Positions 35,952 to 44,671 of a stretch of DNA of 64,000 nt are shown here, one piece after another. This stretch comes from Chryseobacterium pennae (GTDB lineage Bacteria > Bacteroidota > Bacteroidia > Flavobacteriales > Weeksellaceae), in contig NZ_QNVT01000001.1 in assembly GCF_003385515.1 (NCBI RefSeq), positions 62,001 to 126,000 of the forward strand. The letters run 5' to 3'. Each line of letters opens with the position of its first letter. Positions within the stretch are counted from its first letter, which is position 1. The notes under the pieces were generated by a model. That model had not been told where the DNA came from. It was given only the letters and a program-made list of their open reading frames with translations, and searched no databases. The position numbers and the translations under genes are program-made.

Positions 35952-36358
35952 TTTTGTAGCATCTTTCCGGCTTCACACATCACAGAGGTAATTCCTTCAG
36001 CAACGGAATCAGGGATTACTTTTTTAATTCCTTCATCAGATCGATCAAAAGAATCAGTAGGTGTCCCTTTAGAATTATATAAGGTTGTATCGGAAACAGA
36101 ATATTCGTTATCATAGCAATAAGCTGTCCAATATTGTAAATAATAACCTCTGGAAACTGTTATCCCTTTTTTATTTTTTTTCGAAGGTAAAGCCATTTTT
36201 ATCCATGCACTAAAAGTATCTGAGTTCTTTCTTTCAAGATTTTTAATGTAGTTTTTTGTACCATCAACTCCTGTACCTACATAGTACCACCCGTTGGTAT
36301 CTTGCTGTGAATAATAAAAGAGCGGAAATAATAAAAATGCTAAGAGAAATGTTTTCAT
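35948..36358 (-). CDS. secreted surface-adhesin-E-like protein
   Basis: The 136-residue protein has a signal peptide (FLLAFLLFPLFYYSQ) and the layout of small secreted Flavobacteriia proteins related to surface-adhesin E: WYYVGTG, FSAWIKM, YLQYWTAYCYDNEYSV, and a C-terminal KVIPDSVAEGITSVMCEAGK. Cysteines may form a disulfide. It lies inside the prophage, on the strand opposite the late head genes, so it is probably a lysogenic-conversion (moron) gene expressed in the lysogen. Confidence 0.6.
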   Translation of the reverse strand: MKTFLLAFLLFPLFYYSQQDTNGWYYVGTGVDGTKNYIKNLERKNSDTFSAWIKMALPSKKNKKGITVSRGYYLQYWTAYCYDNEYSVSDTTLYNSKGTPTDSFDRSDEGIKKVIPDSVAEGITSVMCEAGKMLQN

Positions 36359-36380
36359 GTGTTAGTTCTAATTCATTTGG

Positions 36381-36902
36381 TTATTTATAATAGTCTTTTG
36401 CCGAGGTAACAACTATTTTTGACTGCCCGTTTGTTCCTACTGATAGAGCTGCAACATCAGATAAAAATCGTATAGTAACGGTTTCTCCCGGCTTGGTATC
36501 TTTAAAATTGATAGCACGGCTCCAAAAATTTACATAAAATTTAATGATGTTCTCAGTATCGCCTGAAATATCTACTTTCTGTGTAATGGGGAAATTGTAT
36601 CCTTTAACTTTCTTGTTTAAATAGCTTACCCATATTACTGTCGGCTTTGCATTCCCTGATACAATTTGCTGTATATATTTCTGTTTAAAGTTTTCGCTAT
36701 TTTGTGTAAACTTTTCATCTGGTGTAAACCCCATTTTATGTAAAAAATGATTGATTGCAAAACCTCCTTCACGATCTATTCCAATATTCGTTAACAAAGT
36801 TTCATATTCATTTCCTACAGCAGCATAAATATCGTCATTAGTTAAAGAAGTCTGAGAAAAAAAAATGGTTGGAAACAATAAAAGTAATAGTATTTTTTTC
36901 AT
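36381..36902 (-). CDS. secreted hypothetical protein, 173 aa
   Basis: The protein has a signal peptide (ILLLLLFPTIFFSQ). The mature region contains DREGGFAINHFLHKMGFTPDE and a beta-rich end GETVTIRFLSDVAALSV. I do not recognise a family. It is followed by the surface-adhesin-E-like gene, 22 bp away, and preceded within 2 bp by a small cytoplasmic gene, forming a three-gene set. Confidence 0.6.
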   Translation of the reverse strand: MKKILLLLLFPTIFFSQTSLTNDDIYAAVGNEYETLLTNIGIDREGGFAINHFLHKMGFTPDEKFTQNSENFKQKYIQQIVSGNAKPTVIWVSYLNKKVKGYNFPITQKVDISGDTENIIKFYVNFWSRAINFKDTKPGETVTIRFLSDVAALSVGTNGQSKIVVTSAKDYYK

Positions 36903-36904
36903 AA

Positions 36905-37108
36905 TTATAAGTTTTTATAATGACCTGTCTTTCTAATGATAAGCCAAATAGTATCTCTTTCTAGTGACCCAATATATTCTTCTTCAAGCAACCCCAAAGC
37001 ATAATCGCTATTATAATGCTTTGTGTCTGTATAATAAGCGAAGCGTTCACGAATACGTTCGTTTCGTTTAATTATTTTATCCTGTTTTGTTTGTTTTACT
37101 TCTGCCAT
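36905..37108 (-). CDS. small charged phage protein, 67 aa
   Basis: The protein begins MAEVKQTKQDKIIKRNERIR and continues RFAYYTDTKHYNSDYALGLLEEEY. It is strongly basic at the N-terminus and likely cytoplasmic, possibly nucleic-acid binding. The ATG at 37108 is preferred to the longer frame to 37189, which has no start support. It is divergent from the XRE regulator at 37241. Confidence 0.55.
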   Translation of the reverse strand: MAEVKQTKQDKIIKRNERIRERFAYYTDTKHYNSDYALGLLEEEYIGSLERDTIWLIIRKTGHYKNL

Positions 37109-37240
37109 AATACAAAAGTAAAAAGTATTCTCATTTCGTGCAAGTTGGAGTTTATTATGTTTCGTAAAAACGGTATTATGTTCTACCAAGGGTATAGATA
37201 TTTATTGGATTTTTTTTTGCAATTTTGTAAAAAAGAGGTC

Positions 37241-37618
37241 ATGCAAAAAGAAAAATTACGTACACTGAGAAAGAAGAAGGGATTTACTCAGCAGCAAATT
37301 GCCAATATTATTGCAACTGATGTATCCAACTATAGCAGAAAAGAAACTGGTGATGTAAGAATTTATAAAGAGGAGTGGGAAAAAATTGCTCGTTTTCTGG
37401 AAGTTCCTGTGGACGAAATTTATGAAGAGGAAGAGGTAAGGGTTATTGTAGAAAACCCAGTTTTTAATGACAGTCCGGGTTCTTCGGCGGGGGGGAATGT
37501 CACTAATTTTACTAATAAAGAAAACACCTCTATCATTAAAAATCTTCAGGATTATATATCCTTATTAAAGGAAGAAAATCAGAGGTTGAAGGAAAAATTG
37601 AATAAATATGAAAAATAA
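37241..37618 (+). CDS. XRE-family regulator (paralogue A)
   Basis: The 125-residue protein has an HTH of the XRE type at about residues 5-60 (LRTLRKKKGFTQQQIANIIA, DVSNYSRKETGDV) and a C-terminal leucine-rich coil (LQDYISLLKEENQRLKEKL) for dimerisation. A paralogue with the same layout lies at 43672, and the two bracket the effector cassette. Their upstream sequences are also alike: TTTTTTTGCA, a few bases, then TTTGTAAAAAA before the ATG. The longer frame from 37016 is not used because the HTH begins here. Confidence 0.85.
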   Translation: MQKEKLRTLRKKKGFTQQQIANIIATDVSNYSRKETGDVRIYKEEWEKIARFLEVPVDEIYEEEEVRVIVENPVFNDSPGSSAGGNVTNFTNKENTSIIKNLQDYISLLKEENQRLKEKLNKYEK

Positions 37619-37620
37619 AA

Positions 37621-37647
37621 ACTCCGTCTCAAAAAATGAGACGGAGT
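37621..37647. terminator. bidirectional terminator
   Basis: ACTCCGTCTCA and TGAGACGGAGT form a perfect 11-bp stem with a 5-nt A loop, followed by a T run on the plus strand and with an A run before it (T run on the minus strand). It closes the XRE gene and could also stop minus transcripts from the effector side. Confidence 0.88.
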
Positions 37648-37686
37648 TTTTTTAGATATGCATTATCGGTCAAAACCTAAGGCATT

Positions 37687-37944
37687 TTAATAATCATACT
37701 TATCTGAAAAGTAATAGTTTACTATATAGATCAGCGCTCCCACAAATAGTGAGCCAGTCGATATATTCTTTAAAAATGTGAGAATTGAGCACCAATTCGA
37801 TTTTGCTTTATTGATGCCAAACATGTCATCACCCACAATAACTTTATTTCCACAGTTAGAACTTTCTAACAGAAAATAAGAGACTACTAAAGTTATTACA
37901 GATACTAGGAATATCCAATAAATTAATTTATTTACTTCTTTCAT
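37687..37944 (-). CDS. small two-TM membrane protein of effector cassette
   Basis: The 85-residue protein has two hydrophobic segments (IYWIFLVSVITLVVSYFLL and STGSLFVGALIYIVNYYF) and cysteines at the loop (SSNCGN, SNWCS). Its start overlaps the upstream lipoprotein gene by 17 bp, so it is in the effector operon. It may be a second immunity protein; this rests only on position. Confidence 0.6.
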   Translation of the reverse strand: MKEVNKLIYWIFLVSVITLVVSYFLLESSNCGNKVIVGDDMFGINKAKSNWCSILTFLKNISTGSLFVGALIYIVNYYFSDKYDY

Positions 37945-39217
37945 ATACTCTATTTGGAATTTTTTTTAGGTCTTTACCCTGGCTTTTCATTAATAAAATG
38001 TATTGTTGATAGGATTTTTTAGCCTCATTTTTATTACCCAATTCCCATTGTAAATCAGCCAAATTAAACCATGCCACAATCCTATTCGGGTCTTTTTTTA
38101 AAATTTCTTTGATTAATAATATTGATTCATTATATGCACCTTTTTCATACAAGTAATAAGCAATATTATTATATTGCAGTATATTACTATTATTTATTGG
38201 GAATTTAAGTAATAACTCTTGATACCTTTCAATGCCCGTATAGTTAACTGAATTCTTTATATTTTCTTCAAATTGTCCTAAAGTATCCTCAAACTTATAC
38301 CTTGATTTACATACCTTATCTCTTACAGTTTCATCAGGCATTGGATGTAATTTTTCTCTTATTTTTTTATCATCTAAAGCGATATTTTGTTTTAGATCAC
38401 AATAATATTCTTTATTTACATCTGAACGCCAATCTGAAGTTATATAAACGGACCTAGTTAATTTCCATTTGTTGCCTTCATAGGCAATATAATTTATTCG
38501 TTGAGCCCCACCTGAACCATCAAAATATGTAGTAATATAAAAAACTTCGTTTGTTGAATTATTAGTAAGAGGCTTTATATCATCAATCACAAACCCACCA
38601 TCTTCCGAAAAATTATAGGTTTTTAAAGCAAATTGATATTTTGACTTTTCATTCCCCAAAAAAAATATTAAATCATCACCCATATTTTTTTTACTAGAAA
38701 CAACTTTATCTTTGAAACCATCCTTATTGATATCAATATCTCGAGTAAAATAATCTTCATTTTTCTCATAGTAAGAAAAGTCGCTATTTTCTTTCCCTTC
38801 TCCATTTAAAGACATATAGTAGTCTACTAACGAATATACTTTTGGCTTACTACCTTCAGTATAATTTATAATTAGCCATTTATCACTATATGCATTCTTT
38901 TTAAAAATATAATCTTCTCTGCTAAAATTAATATTTTTATAACGAATTTTATTTAATTTTTGAGGGGAAATATCTCTAATTTGAGAGACATAATAATTAG
39001 CATCATCTGCAATAGTATAAAAATTATCTTCGCCATGTTTTTCTTTTAGTTCCTTTATTTCTATATCATCAGGAGTTAATAAGAAAATTGCAGAACTATT
39101 CACTATTGTATCTTTTTTTTCTTGAGGATTGATGTTTTGAGAATCATTCTTTTCATTTTTTTTACAAGAAAACAAACATGATACAATTAGGAAATGAAGG
39201 ATTATTATATTTTTCAT
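37928..39217 (-). CDS. lipoprotein with TPR repeats, candidate immunity protein
   Basis: The protein has a lipobox (VSCLFSC). A central part has an Asp-rich calcium-type loop (DIDINKDGFKDKVV), and the C-terminus carries TPR-like units (NIAYYLYEKGAYNESILLIKEILKKDP, NRIVAWFNLADLQWELGNKNEAKKSY). The ATG at 39217 overlaps the effector stop as ATGA. Lipoproteins of this type lie next to cell-wall effectors of type VI systems in Flavobacteriia, so it could neutralise the hydrolase in the periplasm. This is inference. Confidence 0.65.
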   Translation of the reverse strand: MKNIIILHFLIVSCLFSCKKNEKNDSQNINPQEKKDTIVNSSAIFLLTPDDIEIKELKEKHGEDNFYTIADDANYYVSQIRDISPQKLNKIRYKNINFSREDYIFKKNAYSDKWLIINYTEGSKPKVYSLVDYYMSLNGEGKENSDFSYYEKNEDYFTRDIDINKDGFKDKVVSSKKNMGDDLIFFLGNEKSKYQFALKTYNFSEDGGFVIDDIKPLTNNSTNEVFYITTYFDGSGGAQRINYIAYEGNKWKLTRSVYITSDWRSDVNKEYYCDLKQNIALDDKKIREKLHPMPDETVRDKVCKSRYKFEDTLGQFEENIKNSVNYTGIERYQELLLKFPINNSNILQYNNIAYYLYEKGAYNESILLIKEILKKDPNRIVAWFNLADLQWELGNKNEAKKSYQQYILLMKSQGKDLKKIPNRVYERSK

Positions 39218-41781
39218 TTTTGTTTTATTTGAATATGATAACATCTGTTTTCATTAAGTATGGCATCTAATTCGGGACGTTTTTCCATCTCATTCCAAAA
39301 TTTAGTTTTGTTGGAAAGATTGTCATAAGACACATCGAAGGTATTTAAAACCTCTGGATTGGCCAAATGTTTTGACACAGTTGAAGGACCTAATTCGTTA
39401 ATCTTATTTTCCATTAACTTAACAACTTCACTTTTAGGCTTTTTAATATTAGCTTCATAAACGGCTATAACTTTTTTTCCTGGAGCTTTGTATATTCTTT
39501 TTTGTTCGTTTACATCAGTCTTACAATTATCATACATAATTCTAGCTTGATCATAAGAGCTTCTTGCAGTACTGGTTATATATATATCATAGTTTCCTGA
39601 TACTTTTCCAACTTCTTTTAATATTTTTTTTGTTTTGTCTGATAGAGCATTTTCTTTAGCTGTTTGACCAACAAAATGCAATGTGACTTCATTGTCATCC
39701 TCTTTCTCTTTTTTTACTGCCACAATTTGTTTTTTATTAATACATTCTTGTGGATAGTTAAATATACTTTTTAATGTTACAACATAGTTTCTTCTTTCTA
39801 CCAATCCATTTTCTCCTCCATTAACCAAATAACTTATTAAATCAACTTTATCATCATCTGCTATTAAACCTAAATCTACAGTTCCATACTTAATTGTTTT
39901 TTCGCCATGTTTATAACTAATAGTTTTCTTTGGGTAATCTGGTTTATGAATTTTCACGTATGTTGGAGGATTTGGAGGTCCTGTCCACCTCTTTCCTACA
40001 CTAAGAACTTTGCCTTGTTTCCAAAACCATCCGGCAGAGTCACAAGCATAGGAAAAATTATTTGCAATACTATCATAATCTTTAACACAATCAATTTTAC
40101 TATAGTCTTTATATACTATGTAATTGCTTTCCCAAGTTAATTGCATTAATCCTCTACCAAAATAAGGCTTATATTTTTTATTTGTATCATATTCCAAAGT
40201 AGTTTTTAGACGATCTGTTTCGTGATAAATCTGAGCCAGAAAATGTAACTTTCTTATACAAGTATTTATTTCATAAGTATTAAAAACTTTATTAAGTTCA
40301 ATTCTTAATTTTTCAATTGTTTTATCCTCTTGTTTTAATTTGCAGTTACTAGCACCAAATAATGTATAACCGATATTTTTTTTAACCGTTGGTTCACTAT
40401 CTCTTAGCCCATGAATTATTTTTTCAAATTCATCAGGTGTAAAATCTCTATTACAGAAACACTTTCCTTCTTTTTTTATTTTTTCCTGCTTAGGTTCCTT
40501 AATAATCGCAGGAGAATCATTAGGATCTACTTTTACTGGTTCAGCACTTGGACTTATCGGGATAACCTGAGAGGTGACAGAAGTCTTAAGATGTTCAACC
40601 TCTATATAATACTCCCGCTCATTTCCTTCTCCAAAATCATTACTTTTATCATACATCGCTTTTGTAAGCTTAATGTAATTAATAAAAGATGTATCATAGG
40701 CCAATGTTACAGATTCTTTATATAGAAGATCATCGTTGTATCGTGATAGGTCTTCTTCCCAAATTTTTATTGTTACATTTTTACCTCTCATACCTTGAGA
40801 AGTTATTTTAATGGATACTGTATCTCCTGTTTTGGCTTTCTTAAGCGTTTTTCCTGTACCATCTGTAAACTCCACACTTAATATTTTTCCTTCAGGATCT
40901 GCCTGTTTCTTGGCCGCAGGGGTTTGAGGAAACTTTGCTGTTTCCTCTTGGGGTTTTGGCTTATTGGGTTTTGGTTTATTATGTTCAGGAGCAACCGGCG
41001 GTTTCCTGTGTGCGGGAGTATTGTCCACCGGTTCAGCTTTCTTAGGTGGAGCTGGAATATGAGCAGGGTTGGCAACATTTACATTAGGACTCGCTTTTAA
41101 AATATGCTTGGAAACTACTTCCGCGGTTACATAATATTCATGAGTTTTTCCTTCGCTTTTGTCTCCTCTTGCTACTCCGGCATTGGCAATTTGAACGGCC
41201 ATAGTATAAGCAGGCAGTCTAAAATAAACCTTGGCAACTCCCTCATGATTTACTTCCCCAATCAGTGGTACCTGGTTGATCTTATTCATCATATTTACAA
41301 TAGGATCATGTCCTTTTCCTATGGCATCATCTTCCCAAAGAGTAAAGGCCACTTTATATCCAAACATTCCTACACAATGGGCTTTAGCTATTACGGTATC
41401 AGTATAATGTAATAGTTTTCCTTTTGGTAGTCGTTCAGAGTTAATGTCTTGTAGTTCAACACTTACAATTTTTGGATCTTCTGCTTCCTGTGGTTTTATA
41501 TAGAGTTCTCCTTTATCTTTCCCCCTTACAACTTCAATTCTTAAAGCTTTATATTTAAGACTTTTAGCCGTGAATTTATAGGTTACATTTTCCCCTTCCT
41601 TTATATTTCCCTTGGCGATCCGCCATCCGTTTCTGTCTTGTACATAGATATCCCATTTTACTTTAGGATGTGGGAATGAAAAAGGATTGGATGTCATTAC
41701 ATTATCAAATACAGAAAGTGAATAAGCCTCCGTATTTCCAACAATAGGTTTTGTATTACCTCTAATAGTTAATTTTGCCAT
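39214..41781 (-). CDS. large effector: GH19-like and M15-like peptidoglycan hydrolase
   Basis: The 855-residue protein has beta-sandwich units at about 1-240 and 305-415 (both with VSVEL/VEFTD starts and TLWED/IKIWEED), joined by a Pro/Lys linker at about 250-300. A GH19 chitinase/lysozyme-like domain at about 455-690 has FLAQIYHETDRL (catalytic Glu) and FGRGLMQLTWESNY. The C-terminal part (about 710-855) looks like an M15/VanY peptidase: STARSSYDQA, SKHLANPEVLNTFD and CYHIQIK would supply His, Asp and His zinc ligands. There is no signal peptide, so export by a spike is expected. It lies directly after a DUF4280 spike gene. Confidence 0.75.
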   Translation of the reverse strand: MAKLTIRGNTKPIVGNTEAYSLSVFDNVMTSNPFSFPHPKVKWDIYVQDRNGWRIAKGNIKEGENVTYKFTAKSLKYKALRIEVVRGKDKGELYIKPQEAEDPKIVSVELQDINSERLPKGKLLHYTDTVIAKAHCVGMFGYKVAFTLWEDDAIGKGHDPIVNMMNKINQVPLIGEVNHEGVAKVYFRLPAYTMAVQIANAGVARGDKSEGKTHEYYVTAEVVSKHILKASPNVNVANPAHIPAPPKKAEPVDNTPAHRKPPVAPEHNKPKPNKPKPQEETAKFPQTPAAKKQADPEGKILSVEFTDGTGKTLKKAKTGDTVSIKITSQGMRGKNVTIKIWEEDLSRYNDDLLYKESVTLAYDTSFINYIKLTKAMYDKSNDFGEGNEREYYIEVEHLKTSVTSQVIPISPSAEPVKVDPNDSPAIIKEPKQEKIKKEGKCFCNRDFTPDEFEKIIHGLRDSEPTVKKNIGYTLFGASNCKLKQEDKTIEKLRIELNKVFNTYEINTCIRKLHFLAQIYHETDRLKTTLEYDTNKKYKPYFGRGLMQLTWESNYIVYKDYSKIDCVKDYDSIANNFSYACDSAGWFWKQGKVLSVGKRWTGPPNPPTYVKIHKPDYPKKTISYKHGEKTIKYGTVDLGLIADDDKVDLISYLVNGGENGLVERRNYVVTLKSIFNYPQECINKKQIVAVKKEKEDDNEVTLHFVGQTAKENALSDKTKKILKEVGKVSGNYDIYITSTARSSYDQARIMYDNCKTDVNEQKRIYKAPGKKVIAVYEANIKKPKSEVVKLMENKINELGPSTVSKHLANPEVLNTFDVSYDNLSNKTKFWNEMEKRPELDAILNENRCYHIQIKQK

Positions 41782-41804
41782 AGTCGTTAGTTTTGATAGA
41801 CATT

Positions 41805-42308
41805 TTATTCATAAATCTGCTCAGGTCCTTCCAGTTCATTTTGGGACTCCTCAAAATTCATAAATGGGTTAATAATGTTATAGGTCTTTGGATCAGCTGT
41901 TGTTATACTTTGCTTATTCATAGTTGATGTTTGTCCATGTTCTTTTACCGTGATTTTTCCTCCAACATTGCACATCAACTCAGAAATTTCAGAAAGGCAG
42001 CTTTTATTCATCACCTTTGTTTTTTCATACGTTTTCTGCCATTTTCCGGCTGGAGCATAAGCACAGGGTAAATATCCCCCGGACGTTGGTTTCAATTTAC
42101 ATTGCCCAAAACTAGGTCCGGGAGGATTAAATTGTAGATCGTCTTCTGTTACGGCTAGGTAATCTTCCGTTGTATTTTTATTATTCCAATAATGCTTTTG
42201 GTGTGATGTTACTTGAAATTGCGGGAACTGGTCACCTTGATTGCATTGAGCCTTGCCTTTTTGAATGACAAAGTGCTTGTCACTATGGGCTGATGAATTT
42301 TCTGACAT
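41805..42308 (-). CDS. DUF4280/PAAR-like spike protein
   Basis: The 167-residue protein begins with a polar His/Ser segment and then has the DUF4280 pattern: KAQCNQGDQFPQFQV, PPGPSFGQCKLKPTSGGYLPC, and ISELMCNVGGKITVKEHGQ. PAAR-like proteins form the sharp tip of contractile injection machines and carry effectors. It lies between a LysM protein and the effector gene. Confidence 0.82.
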   Translation of the reverse strand: MSENSSAHSDKHFVIQKGKAQCNQGDQFPQFQVTSHQKHYWNNKNTTEDYLAVTEDDLQFNPPGPSFGQCKLKPTSGGYLPCAYAPAGKWQKTYEKTKVMNKSCLSEISELMCNVGGKITVKEHGQTSTMNKQSITTADPKTYNIINPFMNFEESQNELEGPEQIYE

Positions 42309-42340
42309 ATCTTTGTGATTGATGGTTCTAAAAATGATAA

Positions 42341-43471
42341 TTATCCTGCTAGCTTTTCTAAGTCAAAAGTCATTGTCTTCTCATAATCGGCAATCTGTAT
42401 AAAAAATATGGCTTTTATCTTTTGAATAGAGAAGTTCATGAAATTCAGTGTGTATGTAGCTGAATGATTAGCCCTTAATGATTTTGAATGGGGCATTATT
42501 TGCTCGTCATACTCCAGGTCTGTATAATACAATTCAGCAACAGTTCGGTAATCTATGGATTTACCTATTTGTACTAGCTCTACTAAATTGGAGTCATTTT
42601 GTGGTAAGGTTTGATGAGCCATTTCCAGTCTAATAGGAGAAGCTGGAGCCAGCCACGAAAATTCATCATGATATGGAGCTGTAGTATCTTTTGAATGATA
42701 ATTTGCGTTATAAAATTGATTAAAAATGAATTGAAAGGGTAATGTTTCTTTGAGACTATTATAGATCATTTGTGGGTCAGCCATTTTGTTTTTCATCTGG
42801 TTAATATGAGAAACGGCATAAGAGCCAGTATGATATTGCTTTAATGCTTCAAGTTCATTAATTATATCCTTAGTCTCTTTAATAGGATTTGCTTCAACAA
42901 AATTTCCGGATTTGTCTATAATCAATGTTATAGGATAAACTATTTTTACAAAATCGGATGCCAGATTATTTATTTTTTCCTCCGGCTCCTCTTCATTTTT
43001 TTTGAAATTATTCATAGAGAATTGTACATGATGTCCCCTTTCATCCTTCCTTATATATTTAAAGTGTAGCGTGTATGAATATTCACTTTTTTTAATCCCT
43101 TCATCACTTTCAGATTGTTTCACTTCATAATCCCCGTCTATTAATTCTATATTAAAAGAGATTTTTCCCATTGGAAGTAGGTAACATAAGCTTTCTCCAG
43201 ATTTTCGTATTTGTTCATTGAGTTTTAATATTTCGTCTGAGTTGGGTATATGCAGTTTCTGCAAAAATCTTAGAGTTCCATCTTCAGGAATAAGGTCTAG
43301 GTAGCTGCATCTTGAATTGTGGTATTCACGAAGATATTTAGGATTTTCAAGAGTCAATTCCCATGAGATGCTTTCCAGTGTTTCTCCTTGTTTTACAAAA
43401 TAGATGTCCTGTTTCAAGGAGGAGGTAATTCCCCTGAGAGAATCACCCGAATTTGGGATATTTTTTTTCAT
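42341..43471 (-). CDS. LysM-domain adaptor protein of effector module
   Basis: The 376-residue protein has an N-terminal LysM unit at about residues 27-90 (YFVKQGETLESISWELTLENP, LQKLHIPN). The remaining sequence is beta-rich with no clear enzyme motif. LysM proteins precede DUF4280 genes in Bacteroidetes injection loci, where they may attach effectors to the tip. It is the first gene of the five-gene minus operon, with its promoter facing the XRE regulator at 43672. Confidence 0.72.
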   Translation of the reverse strand: MKKNIPNSGDSLRGITSSLKQDIYFVKQGETLESISWELTLENPKYLREYHNSRCSYLDLIPEDGTLRFLQKLHIPNSDEILKLNEQIRKSGESLCYLLPMGKISFNIELIDGDYEVKQSESDEGIKKSEYSYTLHFKYIRKDERGHHVQFSMNNFKKNEEEPEEKINNLASDFVKIVYPITLIIDKSGNFVEANPIKETKDIINELEALKQYHTGSYAVSHINQMKNKMADPQMIYNSLKETLPFQFIFNQFYNANYHSKDTTAPYHDEFSWLAPASPIRLEMAHQTLPQNDSNLVELVQIGKSIDYRTVAELYYTDLEYDEQIMPHSKSLRANHSATYTLNFMNFSIQKIKAIFFIQIADYEKTMTFDLEKLAG

Positions 43472-43671
43472 AATTATAGTATGTGTTTTTTGGTAATAAT
43501 TCCTGAAAGTTAGAAATATTATTTTATTTTAATTCATTTCTTTTGATAAATTTTAAAAAGTGTAGTACTTCTACGACAATTATTTTGAAAAGATTTTTAA
43601 AATTAAAAAACACATTCATACATCCCCTAATAATGAATTGTATTTTTTTTGCATATTTGTAAAAAACTATC

Positions 43672-44016
43672 ATGCAAAAAGACAAATTACGTACAATAAG
43701 AAAGCAAAAAAATTATACACAACAACATGTGGCCGATGCTCTTGCAACCGATGTTTCTAATTATAGCAGAAAAGAAAGTGGGGATGTGAAGATCACTGAG
43801 GAAGAATGGAACAAACTTTCCAAATTTCTCAGTGTACCTTTAGAAGATATTTATGAGGAGGAAGCATCTAAAAAAATCACAAATGAAGATTCTCAAAAAG
43901 CTCCATCTGTCACGCCTGAAGACGATCTAAATGTTGAACTTATTAGAAACTTACTGGACTATATTGCTTTATTAAAAGAGGAAAATGCAAGACTAAAGGT
44001 AGAATCTAAAAAATAG
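43672..44016 (+). CDS. XRE-family regulator (paralogue B)
   Basis: The 114-residue protein has an HTH at about residues 5-60 (LRTIRKQKNYTQQHVADALA, DVSNYSRKESGDV) and a C-terminal leucine coil (LLDYIALLKEENARLKVE). It is a clear paralogue of the gene at 37241. Divergent from the LysM gene by 200 bp, it probably regulates the effector operon. Confidence 0.85.
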   Translation: MQKDKLRTIRKQKNYTQQHVADALATDVSNYSRKESGDVKITEEEWNKLSKFLSVPLEDIYEEEASKKITNEDSQKAPSVTPEDDLNVELIRNLLDYIALLKEENARLKVESKK

Positions 44017-44160
44017 TCATGCTCTTTAAGTCAGCTACATATAAATGTAAAATACTGGATTTAAGCATGTTATAATTTAGGTTATTATTAAATTGCTTGC
44101 TTTGTATGATAGTTATGTTTTATATTTGCTATATCAAAATAACAATATAGTACATTCATT

Positions 44161-44346
44161 ATGAGTGTTTTACATATAAACACTACTGAAGGGGAGTTAA
44201 GAACACGGGACGGTGAAACTTTGAATTATAGAATTTATTCAGACGGTGGAGTTAAAATTGAAGGAGAAAATATGAGAGAAGACTTTAGTAGCTTAATTGA
44301 TGCAAATGAATATATAAAATTAAACAATATCAAAATCATCAACTAA
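44161..44346 (+). CDS. hypothetical 61-aa protein
   Basis: The product begins MSVLHINTTEGELRTRDGE and is polar with beta-like content (YRIYSDGGVKIEGENM). It is followed 2 bp later by another small gene in the same direction. Family unknown. Confidence 0.5.
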   Translation: MSVLHINTTEGELRTRDGETLNYRIYSDGGVKIEGENMREDFSSLIDANEYIKLNNIKIIN

Positions 44347-44348
44347 AA

Positions 44349-44510
44349 ATGAAAACAGTAGTTTATTTCAATCACGTAAAAAATGAAACTTATGAATTGG
44401 GTGGAGTTGCTAATATACAACAGGTGTATGATTTATATAAATTTGTTTGTAGTAGGAATAATTGGAACTCTGCAATGTTTACTTATGATGTAATCGTCAG
44501 ATTAAAATAA
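44349..44510 (+). CDS. hypothetical 53-aa protein
   Basis: The ORF starts with an ATG 2 bp after the previous stop, begins MKTVVYFNHVKNETYELGG and ends MFTYDVIVRLK. Tight spacing and a terminator 29 bp downstream support a real gene. Family unknown. Confidence 0.5.
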   Translation: MKTVVYFNHVKNETYELGGVANIQQVYDLYKFVCSRNNWNSAMFTYDVIVRLK

Positions 44511-44538
44511 AAGACTTTTAAGAACGATCAAAAATAAG

Positions 44539-44573
44539 AACTCCCTTATTAGTCTCAAGCTAATAAGGGAGTT
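44539..44573. terminator. terminator between accessory and early regions
   Basis: AACTCCCTTATTAG and CTAATAAGGGAGTT form a 14-bp stem with a 7-nt loop followed by TTAACTT. It separates the plus small genes from the minus early operon. Confidence 0.85.
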
Positions 44574-44671
44574 TTAACTTAAATCAACCATTATAATTAC
44601 ATTTGTTTATGGTATTTCTTTTTTTATAGATTCGGAGTACTTCCGATGTGATGATAAAATATGTAAGCTGG

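Noticed and set aside
35952..44600. The effector block as host DNA with two separate prophages on its sides
   Set aside because: Early genes (transposase to DUF3164) and late genes are each present only once, on opposite sides of the block, so they form one prophage with an accessory region.
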